Of a DNA stretch of 64,000 bases, positions 8,810-16,561 are shown in pieces. A program made the translations under genes and the position numbers. The DNA comes from Methylocaldum sp002005105 (GTDB lineage: Bacteria > Pseudomonadota > Gammaproteobacteria > Methylococcales > Methylococcaceae). Numbering within the stretch: position 1 is the stretch's first letter; every line of letters begins with the position of its first letter. The stretch lies in contig NZ_CP194902.1 in assembly GCF_051027545.1 (NCBI RefSeq), positions 744,001 to 808,000 of the forward strand. Reading direction: 5' to 3'. The notes under the pieces were generated by a model. It saw nothing but the letters and a program-made list of their open reading frames with translations. It did no database searches and was not told the origin of the DNA.

Positions 8810-9493
8810 CTATTTTCTTCGGGCAACGACCACGCCATCTCGGGTCGGGTTGATGGACGCATCGAATTCCGGATCGTTGAAGATAAGTCGGTTATGTTCG
8901 CGGATAGCGTCGGTCCAGCCGGGAACGATGTCGACGGGGTTTTCGGCAGCAACACGGCCGTGCCACAAGACATTGTCCGCAATATAAAGCCCGCCTGGCC
9001 GGATACGCTCGCGGGCAAGGCGCCACACTTCGGGATAGTCGCCCTTGTCCACGTCGTTGTAGCAGATATCGAACTCGCCCTCGGTAGCCTGGAAGACGGT
9101 CTGGGCAAAGCCGGTTCGGAAATCGACGCGGTCCCACAGCCCGGCTTGGCTGAGAAAATGTTCCGCCTTGGAGAGATTGTTCGGATCGCCATCGCTACAG
9201 ATCACCCGCCCGTCCGGCCCGACGGCCTCTGCGAACCAGTAGGCGGAATAACCGTAACCGCTGCCGAATTCGAAAATGCGCTTCGCTCCGATACTTTTGG
9301 CGAGGACCTTCAGAAACAATCCGACCAGACGCCCGACGATGGGAAAGTTCTGCTGACGAGCCAACTCTTCCATCTCCACGAGAACCGGGGTGTCGGCCGA
9401 ACCGGCGAGAGTGGTCAAGTAACGTTCGATGTCCGGATGTACCGGCGTTAGCACGCTTGGATTGCTTGCCGTAGGATCATTGAGGTCGGTCAT
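8810..9493 (-). CDS. class I SAM-dependent O-methyltransferase (CCoAOMT-like)
   Basis: This 227-aa cytoplasmic enzyme belongs to the Methyltransf_3 / caffeoyl-CoA O-methyltransferase family. The SAM-binding motif I is IFEFGSGYGYSAYWFAEAVG (about residues 75-94), the acidic end of strand 2 is VICSDGD, and the metal-site region FDICYNDVDKGDYPEVW is present. Later GGLYIADNVLWHGRV matches the family's DN metal ligands. It normally methylates catechol-type hydroxyls with Mg2+. The substrate here is unknown. The gene stands alone, with more than 200 bp on either side. Confidence 0.82.
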   Translation of the reverse strand: MTDLNDPTASNPSVLTPVHPDIERYLTTLAGSADTPVLVEMEELARQQNFPIVGRLVGLFLKVLAKSIGAKRIFEFGSGYGYSAYWFAEAVGPDGRVICSDGDPNNLSKAEHFLSQAGLWDRVDFRTGFAQTVFQATEGEFDICYNDVDKGDYPEVWRLARERIRPGGLYIADNVLWHGRVAAENPVDIVPGWTDAIREHNRLIFNDPEFDASINPTRDGVVVARRK

Positions 9494-9626
9494 GCCGTAA
9501 CTCCTTTAAACACGCTGAAGAGAGTCGCCGCCCCCTGGTGCAGTCCATTGTTTATTCGATCAGATCAGACTTACGCGTAGTTCCTGAGAGTAGACCCTTA
9601 TTTTCGGAACCGGCACGGTCCGCTCT

Positions 9627-9667
9627 CCGTCAAGAGAAAGGACGAATGGGTCGTTTTCTCTTGACGG
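9627..9667 (-). terminator. long hairpin downstream of pgi
   Basis: Arms CCGTCAAGAGAAA (9627-9639) and TTTCTCTTGACGG (9655-9667) form a perfect 13-bp stem, with further pairing of GACGA and GTCGT inside. It lies 36 bp past the pgi stop on the minus strand. It lacks a clear T tract, so it may stabilise the mRNA 3' end or serve both strands. Confidence 0.55.
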
Positions 9668-9702
9668 GAATACATCGCGTGGATGGGTTCATGACCGTCA
9701 CC

Positions 9703-11343
9703 CTAGCGTAATTGCTTGTAGTAATTGATCAGACCGTTGGTGGAAGCGTCATGAGACGAAACCGCACTGTCGTCGGTCAGTTCCGAAAGAATGGTTCTCG
9801 CCAGCCGTTTGCCCAACTCGACCCCCATCTGATCGAAGGAGTTGATGTTCCAGATCGCGCCCTGAGTGAATATCTTGTGCTCGTACAAGGCGATCAGCGA
9901 TCCCAGAGTTTCCGGGGTCAGTTTTCGATAAAGAATTGAATTGGATGGTTTGTTGCCGGGGAAAGTTTTCGCAGCAGCGAGTTCCGTCAGTTGCTCACCG
10001 GTAACGCCCCCTGCTTCGAGCTCGGCCGTCGCTTCCTCGGTGGTCTTGCCACGCATCAACGCCTCCGGTTGAGCGAGGAAATTCGAAATCAGTGTCTCAT
10101 GGTGCCGGCCGAGACCGTGATGGCTTTGCGCCGCAGCAATAAAATCGCAAGGAACCAGCTTTCGGCTTTGATGGATCAACTGATAAAAGGCATGCTGTCC
10201 ATTGGTGCCCGGTTGGCCGAAGATAATCGGGCCGGTGCTGTAGGCGATCAGATGGCCTTCGATATCCACCATCTTGCCGTTGCTTTCCATATCGACCTGC
10301 TGAAGATGGGCCGGCAAATCTTCCAGATATTGATCGTAGGGCAGAATGGCATATGATTCGGCGCCGAAAAAATTGGCGTACCAGATGCCGAGCAACCCCA
10401 TGATCACCGGAATATTCCGCTCGAAGGGCTCCGTTCGGAAATGCTCGTCCACCTTGTGGGCGCCGGCCAACAGTGCTTCGAAAGCATCCATGCCGACGGC
10501 CAAGGCGATCGGCAGGCCGATGGCCGACCACAGCGAATACCGGCCGCCCACCCAGTCCCAGAATTCGAACATATTGGCGGTATCGATGCCGAATTCGGCC
10601 ACTTTTTCGGCATTGGTGGAGACCGCCACGAAATGCTTCGCAATAGCGGCTTCATCGTTGATTTTGGCCAGAAACCATTCCCGCGCCGATCGGGCATTCG
10701 TCATGGTTTCCTGCGTGGTAAAGGTTTTGGATGAAACGCAGAACAGTGTGGTTTCGGGGTTGAGGTCCTTCAGGTTCTCGACAAGATCCGCTTCGTCCAC
10801 ATTGGATACGAAGCGAACGCGCAGCCGGGGCTGCATATAGGGCAACAGCGCCTTCACCACCATTTTCGGCCCCAAATCGGACCCGCCGATGCCGATGTTG
10901 ACCACATCGGTGATGGCTTTGCCCGTACATCCCCGCCATTCACCGGAACGCACCAAGTCGCTGAACCGACGCATCTGCGTCAAAACCCGATTGACATCGG
11001 GCATGACATCCTTGCCGTCGACGAAAATCGGTCGGTTGGAGCGGTTGCGCAAGGCCACGTGCAATACGGCACGGTTTTCGGTGACATTGATCTTGTCGCC
11101 ACGGAACATGGCGGCAATTTTTTCTTTCAATCCGGCTTGCCTGGCCAGATCGAGCAATAGCATCACGGTTTGTTCCGCGATTCGATTCTTAGAATAGTCA
11201 AACAGCAGGTCGTCAAGGCGCAGCGAAAAACGCTCGAAACGGTGAGGGTCTTCAGCGAACAGATCCCGCAGATGGAGATCGCTGATTTCACGGTAATGTC
11301 GATTGAGCGACTGCCAAGCCGGAAGGCAGGAAGATTGGGTCAT
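9703..11343 (-). CDS. pgi: glucose-6-phosphate isomerase
   Basis: This 546-aa protein is the full length of bacterial Pgi. It interconverts glucose-6-phosphate and fructose-6-phosphate. Seen in the sequence: ITDVVNIGIGGSDLGPKMV (about residues 145-163), the SIS-fold signature region FCVSSKTFTTQETMTNA, DWVGGRYSLWSAIGLPIAL (the PGI signature 1 region), and GPIIFGQPGTNGQHAFYQLIHQ near residue 355. NSFDQMGVELGK contains the second signature. In a ribulose-monophosphate methanotroph it links formaldehyde assimilation (fructose-6-P) to Entner-Doudoroff, glycogen and oxidative routes. The gene appears monocistronic, framed by hairpins at 9627 and 11419. Confidence 0.96.
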   Translation of the reverse strand: MTQSSCLPAWQSLNRHYREISDLHLRDLFAEDPHRFERFSLRLDDLLFDYSKNRIAEQTVMLLLDLARQAGLKEKIAAMFRGDKINVTENRAVLHVALRNRSNRPIFVDGKDVMPDVNRVLTQMRRFSDLVRSGEWRGCTGKAITDVVNIGIGGSDLGPKMVVKALLPYMQPRLRVRFVSNVDEADLVENLKDLNPETTLFCVSSKTFTTQETMTNARSAREWFLAKINDEAAIAKHFVAVSTNAEKVAEFGIDTANMFEFWDWVGGRYSLWSAIGLPIALAVGMDAFEALLAGAHKVDEHFRTEPFERNIPVIMGLLGIWYANFFGAESYAILPYDQYLEDLPAHLQQVDMESNGKMVDIEGHLIAYSTGPIIFGQPGTNGQHAFYQLIHQSRKLVPCDFIAAAQSHHGLGRHHETLISNFLAQPEALMRGKTTEEATAELEAGGVTGEQLTELAAAKTFPGNKPSNSILYRKLTPETLGSLIALYEHKIFTQGAIWNINSFDQMGVELGKRLARTILSELTDDSAVSSHDASTNGLINYYKQLR

Positions 11344-11418
11344 CTACAAGATCCGAGTTCGTTATTTTCTCCCCAAAATGCTACTACAGGCAACGAAGTG
11401 AATAAATCATGAATAACG

Positions 11419-11448
11419 AAGATTGCCGGCATCGAGGCCGGCAATCTT
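11419..11448. terminator. perfect 12-bp hairpin between bacteriohemerythrin and pgi
   Basis: AAGATTGCCGGC and its exact complement are separated by six bases. It lies 65 bp past the bacteriohemerythrin stop on the minus strand and upstream of pgi. There is no strong T run, so it is called a terminator or mRNA-end hairpin with moderate confidence. Confidence 0.6.
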
Positions 11449-11512
11449 TAGGATGACGAGCCTTAAGCTGCGAAATGAGGAAAAACGCAGCCCTTAAGTC
11501 TGTCTGCCGGCG

Positions 11513-11920
11513 TCAGGCAACGCCCTTGCCGTTAAAAAACGGACCGTAATGCTTATCGATGTTCGGAATGTGGTTGACGAGCCAGTCTTTGACGAACGTG
11601 GTCGTTTCCGGGGTAATGTCGAGCGCTCCGGCGTGGAATTTCTTCTGAACGTCGAGACAAGTCTGCACCAGCTCGTCATGCTTGGCTTTATGCGCAGCGT
11701 AATCCGGGTATCCGTGAGCCTGCATCAAATCTTCTTCGGTCTTGAAATGCATGGCTACATAATCGATCAGTGCATCGAGTTGACGCCCGACTGCCTGCCG
11801 ATCACCCGATGCGACGGTATCGTGCAAGCCGTTCAACATGGCGAAAATTTCCTGATGTTGATGGTCGGCTTCACTGACGTTTGTTCCAAATGCTTCTTTA
11901 GTCCACTCTATTAGGGCCAT
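11513..11920 (-). CDS. bacteriohemerythrin
   Basis: This 135-aa single-domain hemerythrin binds O2 at a non-haem di-iron site. The ligand pattern is complete: DHQHQEIF (about residue 19), HFKTEEDL (about 58), HKAKHDEL (about 77) and HIPNIDKHYGPF (about 117), the last with the final His and Asp ligands. Length and motifs match the methanotroph proteins reported to carry or buffer O2 for particulate methane monooxygenase, whose genes lie 46 kb away in this window. A good Shine-Dalgarno (CAGGAGAC) precedes the ATG at 11920. A perfect FNR/DNR-type palindrome sits about 95 bp upstream, suggesting induction at low O2 or by nitrogen oxides. Confidence 0.93.
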   Translation of the reverse strand: MALIEWTKEAFGTNVSEADHQHQEIFAMLNGLHDTVASGDRQAVGRQLDALIDYVAMHFKTEEDLMQAHGYPDYAAHKAKHDELVQTCLDVQKKFHAGALDITPETTTFVKDWLVNHIPNIDKHYGPFFNGKGVA

Positions 11921-11982
11921 CGGATTTGTCTCCTGAATATTGAATTTGTTCAGTGATCTGTATGCCGAATAGGCCGAAGAAC

Positions 11983-12022
11983 TGTATAACGGCCGCGTAG
12001 ACGTACTTTTGACTTAAGTCAA
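11983..12022 (-). promoter_or_regulatory. FNR/DNR-type site and -10 box of the bacteriohemerythrin gene
   Basis: TTGACTTAAGTCAA (12009-12022) is a perfect palindrome of the form TTGAC-N4-GTCAA, used by the CRP/FNR family (FNR, FixK, DNR). On the minus strand a -10-like TATACA (11983-11988) follows, with its centre 30 bp from the palindrome centre. That puts the palindrome close to -41, the classic class II activator position. Confidence 0.6.
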
Positions 12023-12084
12023 GTCTTGGCGATTTACTTTCCGTATCAGTCAACTGAAAATCTTCGAAGAATAACCACTCCGGT

Positions 12085-12090
12085 TATAAT
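12085..12090 (+). promoter_or_regulatory. argH: -10 box of the argH promoter
   Basis: A consensus TATAAT lies 39 bp upstream of the argH ATG. The matching -35 is poor (CTTCGA at 17 bp). The predicted leader is about 32 nt. Confidence 0.4.
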
Positions 12091-12128
12091 GACTGGAACA
12101 AAAGCCGTTCTCTTTTAACAAGATCCCG

Positions 12129-13526
12129 ATGAGCAGCGAACCAAAACCTTGGGCAGGCCGCTTTACCGAAGCCACCGACGCCTTCGTAGAAGCTTTTACC
12201 GCATCCGTTGACTTCGACAAACGTCTGGCCCCGTACGATATTCGAGGCTCCATTGCCCACGCCTCGATGCTGAAACGGATCGGCGTCTTAAACGAAGAGG
12301 AATGCGAAACCATTACGGACGGATTGGAACAAATCCTTGCGGAAATCGAACGCGGCGAATTTTCCTGGTCTGTTAAGCTCGAAGACGTCCACATGAATAT
12401 CGAGGCCCGCCTTACCGAGCGTATCGGCGAAGCGGGGAAGAAGCTGCACACCGGCCGATCCCGCAACGACCAGGTAGCCACGGACGTCCGACTGTATCTG
12501 CGCCACGAAATCGACCGGATCACCGGCGAAATCCTTCGGTTTCAGCAGGCCTTGCTCGATTTGGCGGAACGCGAAGCGGATACCATCATGCCGGGATTCA
12601 CCCATCTCCAGGTGGCCCAGCCGGTAACCTTCGGCCATCATTTATTGGCTTGGTGCGAAATGTTGGCGAGAGATTACGAGCGCCTGCTCGACTGTCGAAA
12701 GCGCGTCAACGTCATGCCTTTGGGCGCGGCAGCCCTGGCCGGCACAACCTTTCCGCTTGATCGATTCTATACCGCCGAACTGCTCGGCTTCGACCGACCG
12801 GCTGCGAATTCTTTGGACGCGGTCAGCGATCGCGATTTCGCCATCGAATTCACGGCCTGTGCCAGCCTCATCATGATGCACTTGTCGCGATTCTCCGAAG
12901 AACTGATTCTATGGACATCGGCCCAGTTCGGTTTCATCGATTTGCCGGATGCCTTTTGCACCGGCTCATCCATCATGCCGCAGAAGAAAAACCCGGACGT
13001 ACCGGAACTCGTCCGGGGCAAATCGGGGCGCGTCTTCGGACACCTCATGAGCCTGCTGATACTGATGAAAAGTCAGCCCTTGGCATACAATAAGGACAAT
13101 CAGGAGGACAAGGAACCTCTGTTCGATACGGTGGACACCTTACGAAATTGCCTGCGGGCTTTTGCCGACATGATGCCCCACGTTCGACCGAATCGTGACG
13201 GCATGTACAAATCAGCGCAGAAGGGCTACGCAACGGCCACGGATTTGGCGGATTACCTGGTTCGGAAAGGGGTTCCGTTCCGAGATGCCCACGAGATCGT
13301 CGGCAAAGCCGTGCGCTTGGGCATCGAAACCGGACGCGATCTTTCCCAGTTGTCATTGACCGAATTGCAACAATTGTCTGTTACGATCGGACCCGATGTT
13401 TTCGAAATACTGACGCTGGAAGGTTCCGTCAGCGCACGCAAACACTTCGGCGGAACCGCTCCTGAACAGGTCAGGGCGGCCGTAAAGCGAGCTCGGCAGC
13501 GTCTCGAGGAGGTGGCTAAGACTTGA
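12129..13526 (+). CDS. argH: argininosuccinate lyase
   Basis: This 465-aa protein has the normal ArgH length. It cleaves argininosuccinate to arginine and fumarate, the last step of arginine synthesis. Motifs of the fumarase/aspartase superfamily are all present: KLHTGRSRNDQVATDVRLYLR (about residues 107-127), PGFTHLQVAQPVTFGHHLLA (about 156-175) and the signature GSSIMPQKKNPDVPELVRGK (about 280-299) with the flexible catalytic serine loop. It overlaps the following phosphatase gene by four bases, so the two are translationally coupled. Confidence 0.97.
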   Translation: MSSEPKPWAGRFTEATDAFVEAFTASVDFDKRLAPYDIRGSIAHASMLKRIGVLNEEECETITDGLEQILAEIERGEFSWSVKLEDVHMNIEARLTERIGEAGKKLHTGRSRNDQVATDVRLYLRHEIDRITGEILRFQQALLDLAEREADTIMPGFTHLQVAQPVTFGHHLLAWCEMLARDYERLLDCRKRVNVMPLGAAALAGTTFPLDRFYTAELLGFDRPAANSLDAVSDRDFAIEFTACASLIMMHLSRFSEELILWTSAQFGFIDLPDAFCTGSSIMPQKKNPDVPELVRGKSGRVFGHLMSLLILMKSQPLAYNKDNQEDKEPLFDTVDTLRNCLRAFADMMPHVRPNRDGMYKSAQKGYATATDLADYLVRKGVPFRDAHEIVGKAVRLGIETGRDLSQLSLTELQQLSVTIGPDVFEILTLEGSVSARKHFGGTAPEQVRAAVKRARQRLEEVAKT

Positions 13527-14149
13527 TTACCGACGAGCGCGTCTCAACTCTCATCGACTTGATGCGCCACGGCGAGCCCGTGGGCGGAAGCCGTTACCGC
13601 GGACAGATGGACGATCCCCTAAGCGACAAGGGCTGGTCGCAGATGCGCGCAGCCGTCGGTCAGCATCACCCATGGGAGGTCATCGTCACCTCCCCTCTCG
13701 CCCGCTGCCAAGCCTTTGCCGAAGAAATGAGCGAGCGAAGCCGCATTCCACTGGAAATCGAACCGCGATTGAAGGAAATCGGTTTCGGTGTATGGCAAGG
13801 GAAGACGCGGGAGGAAATTACTCAGTACGATCCCGGCCTGATCCAGCGTTTTTATCGCGATCCGATGACCAATCGCCCGGACGATGCCGAGGGGCTCGCA
13901 GAATTCAGAAGCCGCATCGTTTCGGCTTGGAACGACATTCTGAACCGCCACGCCGGAAAGCATATTCTCATTATTTGCCACGCCGGCACCATTCGCATGG
14001 TGCTCGCCCATATTTTGGACATCCCTTTGTCGAACCTATTTCGAATCAAGGTCGCCACCGCAGGAATCACACGGATCGAATGCCTGGAGCAGGGAGAAGA
14101 GTTTCTGGGGCAACTGGTTTTTCACAGCGGTTCGCTGCACGCACTTTAA
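13523..14149 (+). CDS. histidine phosphatase family protein
   Basis: This 208-aa protein belongs to the phosphoglycerate-mutase-like (histidine phosphatase) superfamily. It has the phospho-accepting motif LMRHGEP near residue 15, TSPLARCQAFAEEM near 56, RLKEIGFGVWQGKTREE near 81 and the second catalytic His in ILIICHAGTIRMVL near 152. The TTG start at 13523 overlaps the argH stop (TTGA). I prefer it to the ATG at 13562 because that ATG would remove the beta-strand before RHG. The substrate is uncertain: alpha-ribazole phosphatase (CobC-like) and general phosphatase are both possible, and no cobalamin genes are nearby. Confidence 0.8.
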   Translation: MITDERVSTLIDLMRHGEPVGGSRYRGQMDDPLSDKGWSQMRAAVGQHHPWEVIVTSPLARCQAFAEEMSERSRIPLEIEPRLKEIGFGVWQGKTREEITQYDPGLIQRFYRDPMTNRPDDAEGLAEFRSRIVSAWNDILNRHAGKHILIICHAGTIRMVLAHILDIPLSNLFRIKVATAGITRIECLEQGEEFLGQLVFHSGSLHAL

Positions 14150-14158
14150 CCTTTGAGG

Positions 14159-14272
14159 TTGTGAAAAACCCGTCGCGAGCGGCCCATATTCGCTATGAAA
14201 AGCGCAGCGTACAAAGGAGTACGTTGAGCATCGCAGAGGTAGAGGCGGGCCGCGCAGTAGGTTTTTTCACAA
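14159..14272. repeat. 114-bp inverted-repeat element (MITE/REP-like)
   Basis: The ends are imperfect inverted repeats of about 27 bp: TTGTGAAAAACCC...CGGCCC on the left and GGGCCG...GGTTTTTTCACAA on the right. An inner hairpin (GCGTAC/GTACGT around AAAGGA, near 14206-14223) lies at the centre. It lies between two convergent genes. It has no coding capacity and no visible target-site duplication. It could be a non-autonomous mobile element, a bidirectional terminator, or both. Confidence 0.65.
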
Positions 14273-14277
14273 TTTCG

Positions 14278-14628
14278 TCAGCTCACCGGCCGATCTTCGC
14301 TTAGCGCCATCCACCCCACGGCGATACGGTAAACAATCCAGATCGTATTGGCCGTAAGAATAACGTAGCCTACGAAAGCGAACAAAGTCAGCCCACCCAC
14401 GATTCCCCACAGGATGCCGTACCAAAAGGTCCTGATTTGCCAACGGAAATGGGTCTCCAGCCAAGTCCCCGCCACGTCCGGCCATTTCACATAATTAATC
14501 ACCGCTGCGACGATGTAGGTGATCCCAACCAAAAAAGACGCGGCCTGCAAGGCATAAATAACTTGGGTAAGCCGTTTCTCTTTGCTGAGATCTCTTGCAT
14601 CTGATTCCGGGAACATTTTGCCCTGCAT
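14278..14628 (-). CDS. small integral membrane protein, COG3671-like
   Basis: This 116-aa protein has three hydrophobic segments (about residues 22-46, 66-86 and 84-106) after a charged N-terminus, with the family-like sequence HFRWQIRTFWYGILWG. It resembles the conserved bacterial family COG3671, whose function is unknown. The ATG lies one base after the murU stop, and its Shine-Dalgarno (TGGAGG) lies inside the murU end, so it is the third gene of the amgK-murU operon. An envelope role is possible but is inferred only from position. Confidence 0.72.
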   Translation of the reverse strand: MQGKMFPESDARDLSKEKRLTQVIYALQAASFLVGITYIVAAVINYVKWPDVAGTWLETHFRWQIRTFWYGILWGIVGGLTLFAFVGYVILTANTIWIVYRIAVGWMALSEDRPVS

Positions 14629-14629
14629 C

Positions 14630-15331
14630 TCAAACCTCCAGGTTCAGACCAATCGAGGCATTCATTTTTCGGTTAGACCTCAAGTACTCATCGAATGCTT
14701 GGAGCCGATCGATGGTGCCGATATCCATCCAAAAGCCCGCATACACTTCTCCGCTTACCAGCCCGTCCGCCATTGCTCGTCTCAGCAAGGGCGCCAGGGG
14801 AAACTTGCCGGGCGAGCAGCCCGCGAACAACTCGGGACGATAAACACCGACGCCGCTGAAGGTAAAGCGGCAATCCACGGAATCCAAAACCATCCCGTCT
14901 TGCAAAGCGAAGTCGCCCCGCGGATGGTGAGACGGATTGGGGACCAGCACCAGATGAGCCAACCCGGACGGCTGGCTCCGCAACCGCCCGAAAGGATAAT
15001 CGGTAGCGACGTCGCCATTGACCACCAAAAACGGATCCTCGCCCAATAGCGGCAATGCCCGGTAAATACCGCCACCGGTCTCGAGCGCCTCGCCTTCGGC
15101 AGAATAGGCTATCCTCGCCCCTAATGAGGCCCCGTGTCCCAAGTGGGCTTCGATCTGATCTCCGAGATAGGCGGTGTTGACGACGATATCGACGAACCCG
15201 CTCCGGACCAAAGATTCGATCGTATGCTCGATCAGTGGCCGACCGCCTGCCGTCAACAGCGGCTTCGGTGTCCGGTCGGTGAGGGGCCGCATCCGCTCGC
15301 CGCGCCCGGCCGCCAAAATCATGGCTTTCAT
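14630..15331 (-). CDS. murU: N-acetylmuramate alpha-1-phosphate uridylyltransferase
   Basis: This 233-aa nucleotidyltransferase has the signature MKAMILAAGRGERMRPLTDRTPKPLL split between the G-rich loop and the K of PKPLL. VVNGDVATDY carries the metal-binding Asp, and GFWMDIGT lies near the C-terminus. In Pseudomonas putida, MurU makes UDP-MurNAc from MurNAc-1-phosphate in the peptidoglycan-recycling shortcut that bypasses MurA/MurB and gives fosfomycin tolerance. It starts inside the end of amgK (ATGA overlap). The amgK-murU pair divergent from lptD-surA is the same order as in pseudomonads, which makes this call safer than a generic sugar-phosphate nucleotidyltransferase. Confidence 0.88.
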   Translation of the reverse strand: MKAMILAAGRGERMRPLTDRTPKPLLTAGGRPLIEHTIESLVRSGFVDIVVNTAYLGDQIEAHLGHGASLGARIAYSAEGEALETGGGIYRALPLLGEDPFLVVNGDVATDYPFGRLRSQPSGLAHLVLVPNPSHHPRGDFALQDGMVLDSVDCRFTFSGVGVYRPELFAGCSPGKFPLAPLLRRAMADGLVSGEVYAGFWMDIGTIDRLQAFDEYLRSNRKMNASIGLNLEV

Positions 15332-16344
15332 GTCACCTTATCCAAAGTCATTCGGGGCAAGACCCGATTTTCCAAAAAGTGCAGGAAGCCGGTAAGTTCC
15401 GGATATTGCTTACAGACCTCGATCACATAGCTCATGGTACGCGGGATATCCTTGAGATAGCCGGACTTGCCATCGCGCAACTTGAGCCGGGAAAAAATGC
15501 CGATCGCCTTGAGGTGACGCTGCATTCCCATGAGATCAAACCACCGCCGGAATAGGTCCGGACCGACCGAAGAGAGGAATCCGGCTTCGGCAAGGCGCGT
15601 GTAATGATCGATCACCCAAACCTCCACCATGGAAATCGGCCATGAAACATAACAATCCCGCAGCAGCGAGACCAGGTCATAGGTGATGGGACCGACGACC
15701 GCATCCTGAAAATCCAGAATGCCCGGATTGAGGCGTTCGGTGACCATGAGATTGCGGGAATGATAATCCCGATGCACGCAGACCCCGGGTTGTTCCAGCG
15801 CGGATGCGATCAGAAGCCGCTTCAGCTCATCGAAGACGACGGATTCCTCGGGATCCAGCGCCACCCCCAAAAGTTGGCCGAGGAACCAATCGCGGAACAA
15901 ATCCAGCTCGACCCCGAGCAGGCGTTCGTCATACGGAGGCAACCCGGAAGTTTCGGGATCCACGCCATACTGCAAGCGCAGCAGAGCGTCCAGAGCGTCT
16001 TCATAGAGACGATCGACGGATGCGGGATTCAAACAGTCCAGATACGATCGGGCTCCCAGATCGGTGAGCAACAAGAAACCTTGGTCCTCATCGGCCGCGA
16101 TCACCTCGGGCGCTTGAACGCCGGCACTTCGCAGGAGCGCGGCCACCCTGACGAAAGGGCGCACGTTCTCCTTGGGCGGCGGCGCATCCATCACAATGCG
16201 CGAAGCCCCATCGAAATAGGCTCGAAAATAACGACGAAAACTGGCATCGCTCGAGGCGGGCTCTATAGCCCTGACCCCAAGTTTGAGGGTTTTCGACAAC
16301 CAGTCGGAAAGCGCCTCGAGCCGTTCATCTTTCTGTATTGTCAT
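15328..16344 (-). CDS. amgK: N-acetylmuramate/N-acetylglucosamine anomeric kinase
   Basis: This 338-aa protein has the aminoglycoside-phosphotransferase kinase fold. The ASSDASFRRYFRAYF segment (about residues 28-42) fits the family nucleotide loop. The catalytic loop is VCVHRDYHSRNLMV (about 196-209) and the metal-binding motif is ILDFQDAVVGP (about 216-226). AmgK phosphorylates MurNAc (and GlcNAc) at C1 and passes it to MurU, whose gene overlaps its stop. It is the first gene of a three-gene operon, transcribed away from lptD. The promoter should lie in 16345-16560. Confidence 0.88.
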   Translation of the reverse strand: MTIQKDERLEALSDWLSKTLKLGVRAIEPASSDASFRRYFRAYFDGASRIVMDAPPPKENVRPFVRVAALLRSAGVQAPEVIAADEDQGFLLLTDLGARSYLDCLNPASVDRLYEDALDALLRLQYGVDPETSGLPPYDERLLGVELDLFRDWFLGQLLGVALDPEESVVFDELKRLLIASALEQPGVCVHRDYHSRNLMVTERLNPGILDFQDAVVGPITYDLVSLLRDCYVSWPISMVEVWVIDHYTRLAEAGFLSSVGPDLFRRWFDLMGMQRHLKAIGIFSRLKLRDGKSGYLKDIPRTMSYVIEVCKQYPELTGFLHFLENRVLPRMTLDKVT

Positions 16345-16561
16345 ATTGACGGTCCCTGTGTCGAAAAGTACTCGAATAACGTGGATCTTACGGTAGAATG
16401 CGGCGATTGGACCGGATATTTCACCATAAAGAACAGCCTGAAGATAATGCCTTCCGCGATTCCGCCCCTGTCGCCACTCTTGCCGCTCCGTTCACAAGCT
16501 TAAATTGTGTGGCAGCCACTTTGCGACTCGCCTCTCAGTTATAAAGTACCTCAGCCGCAGC

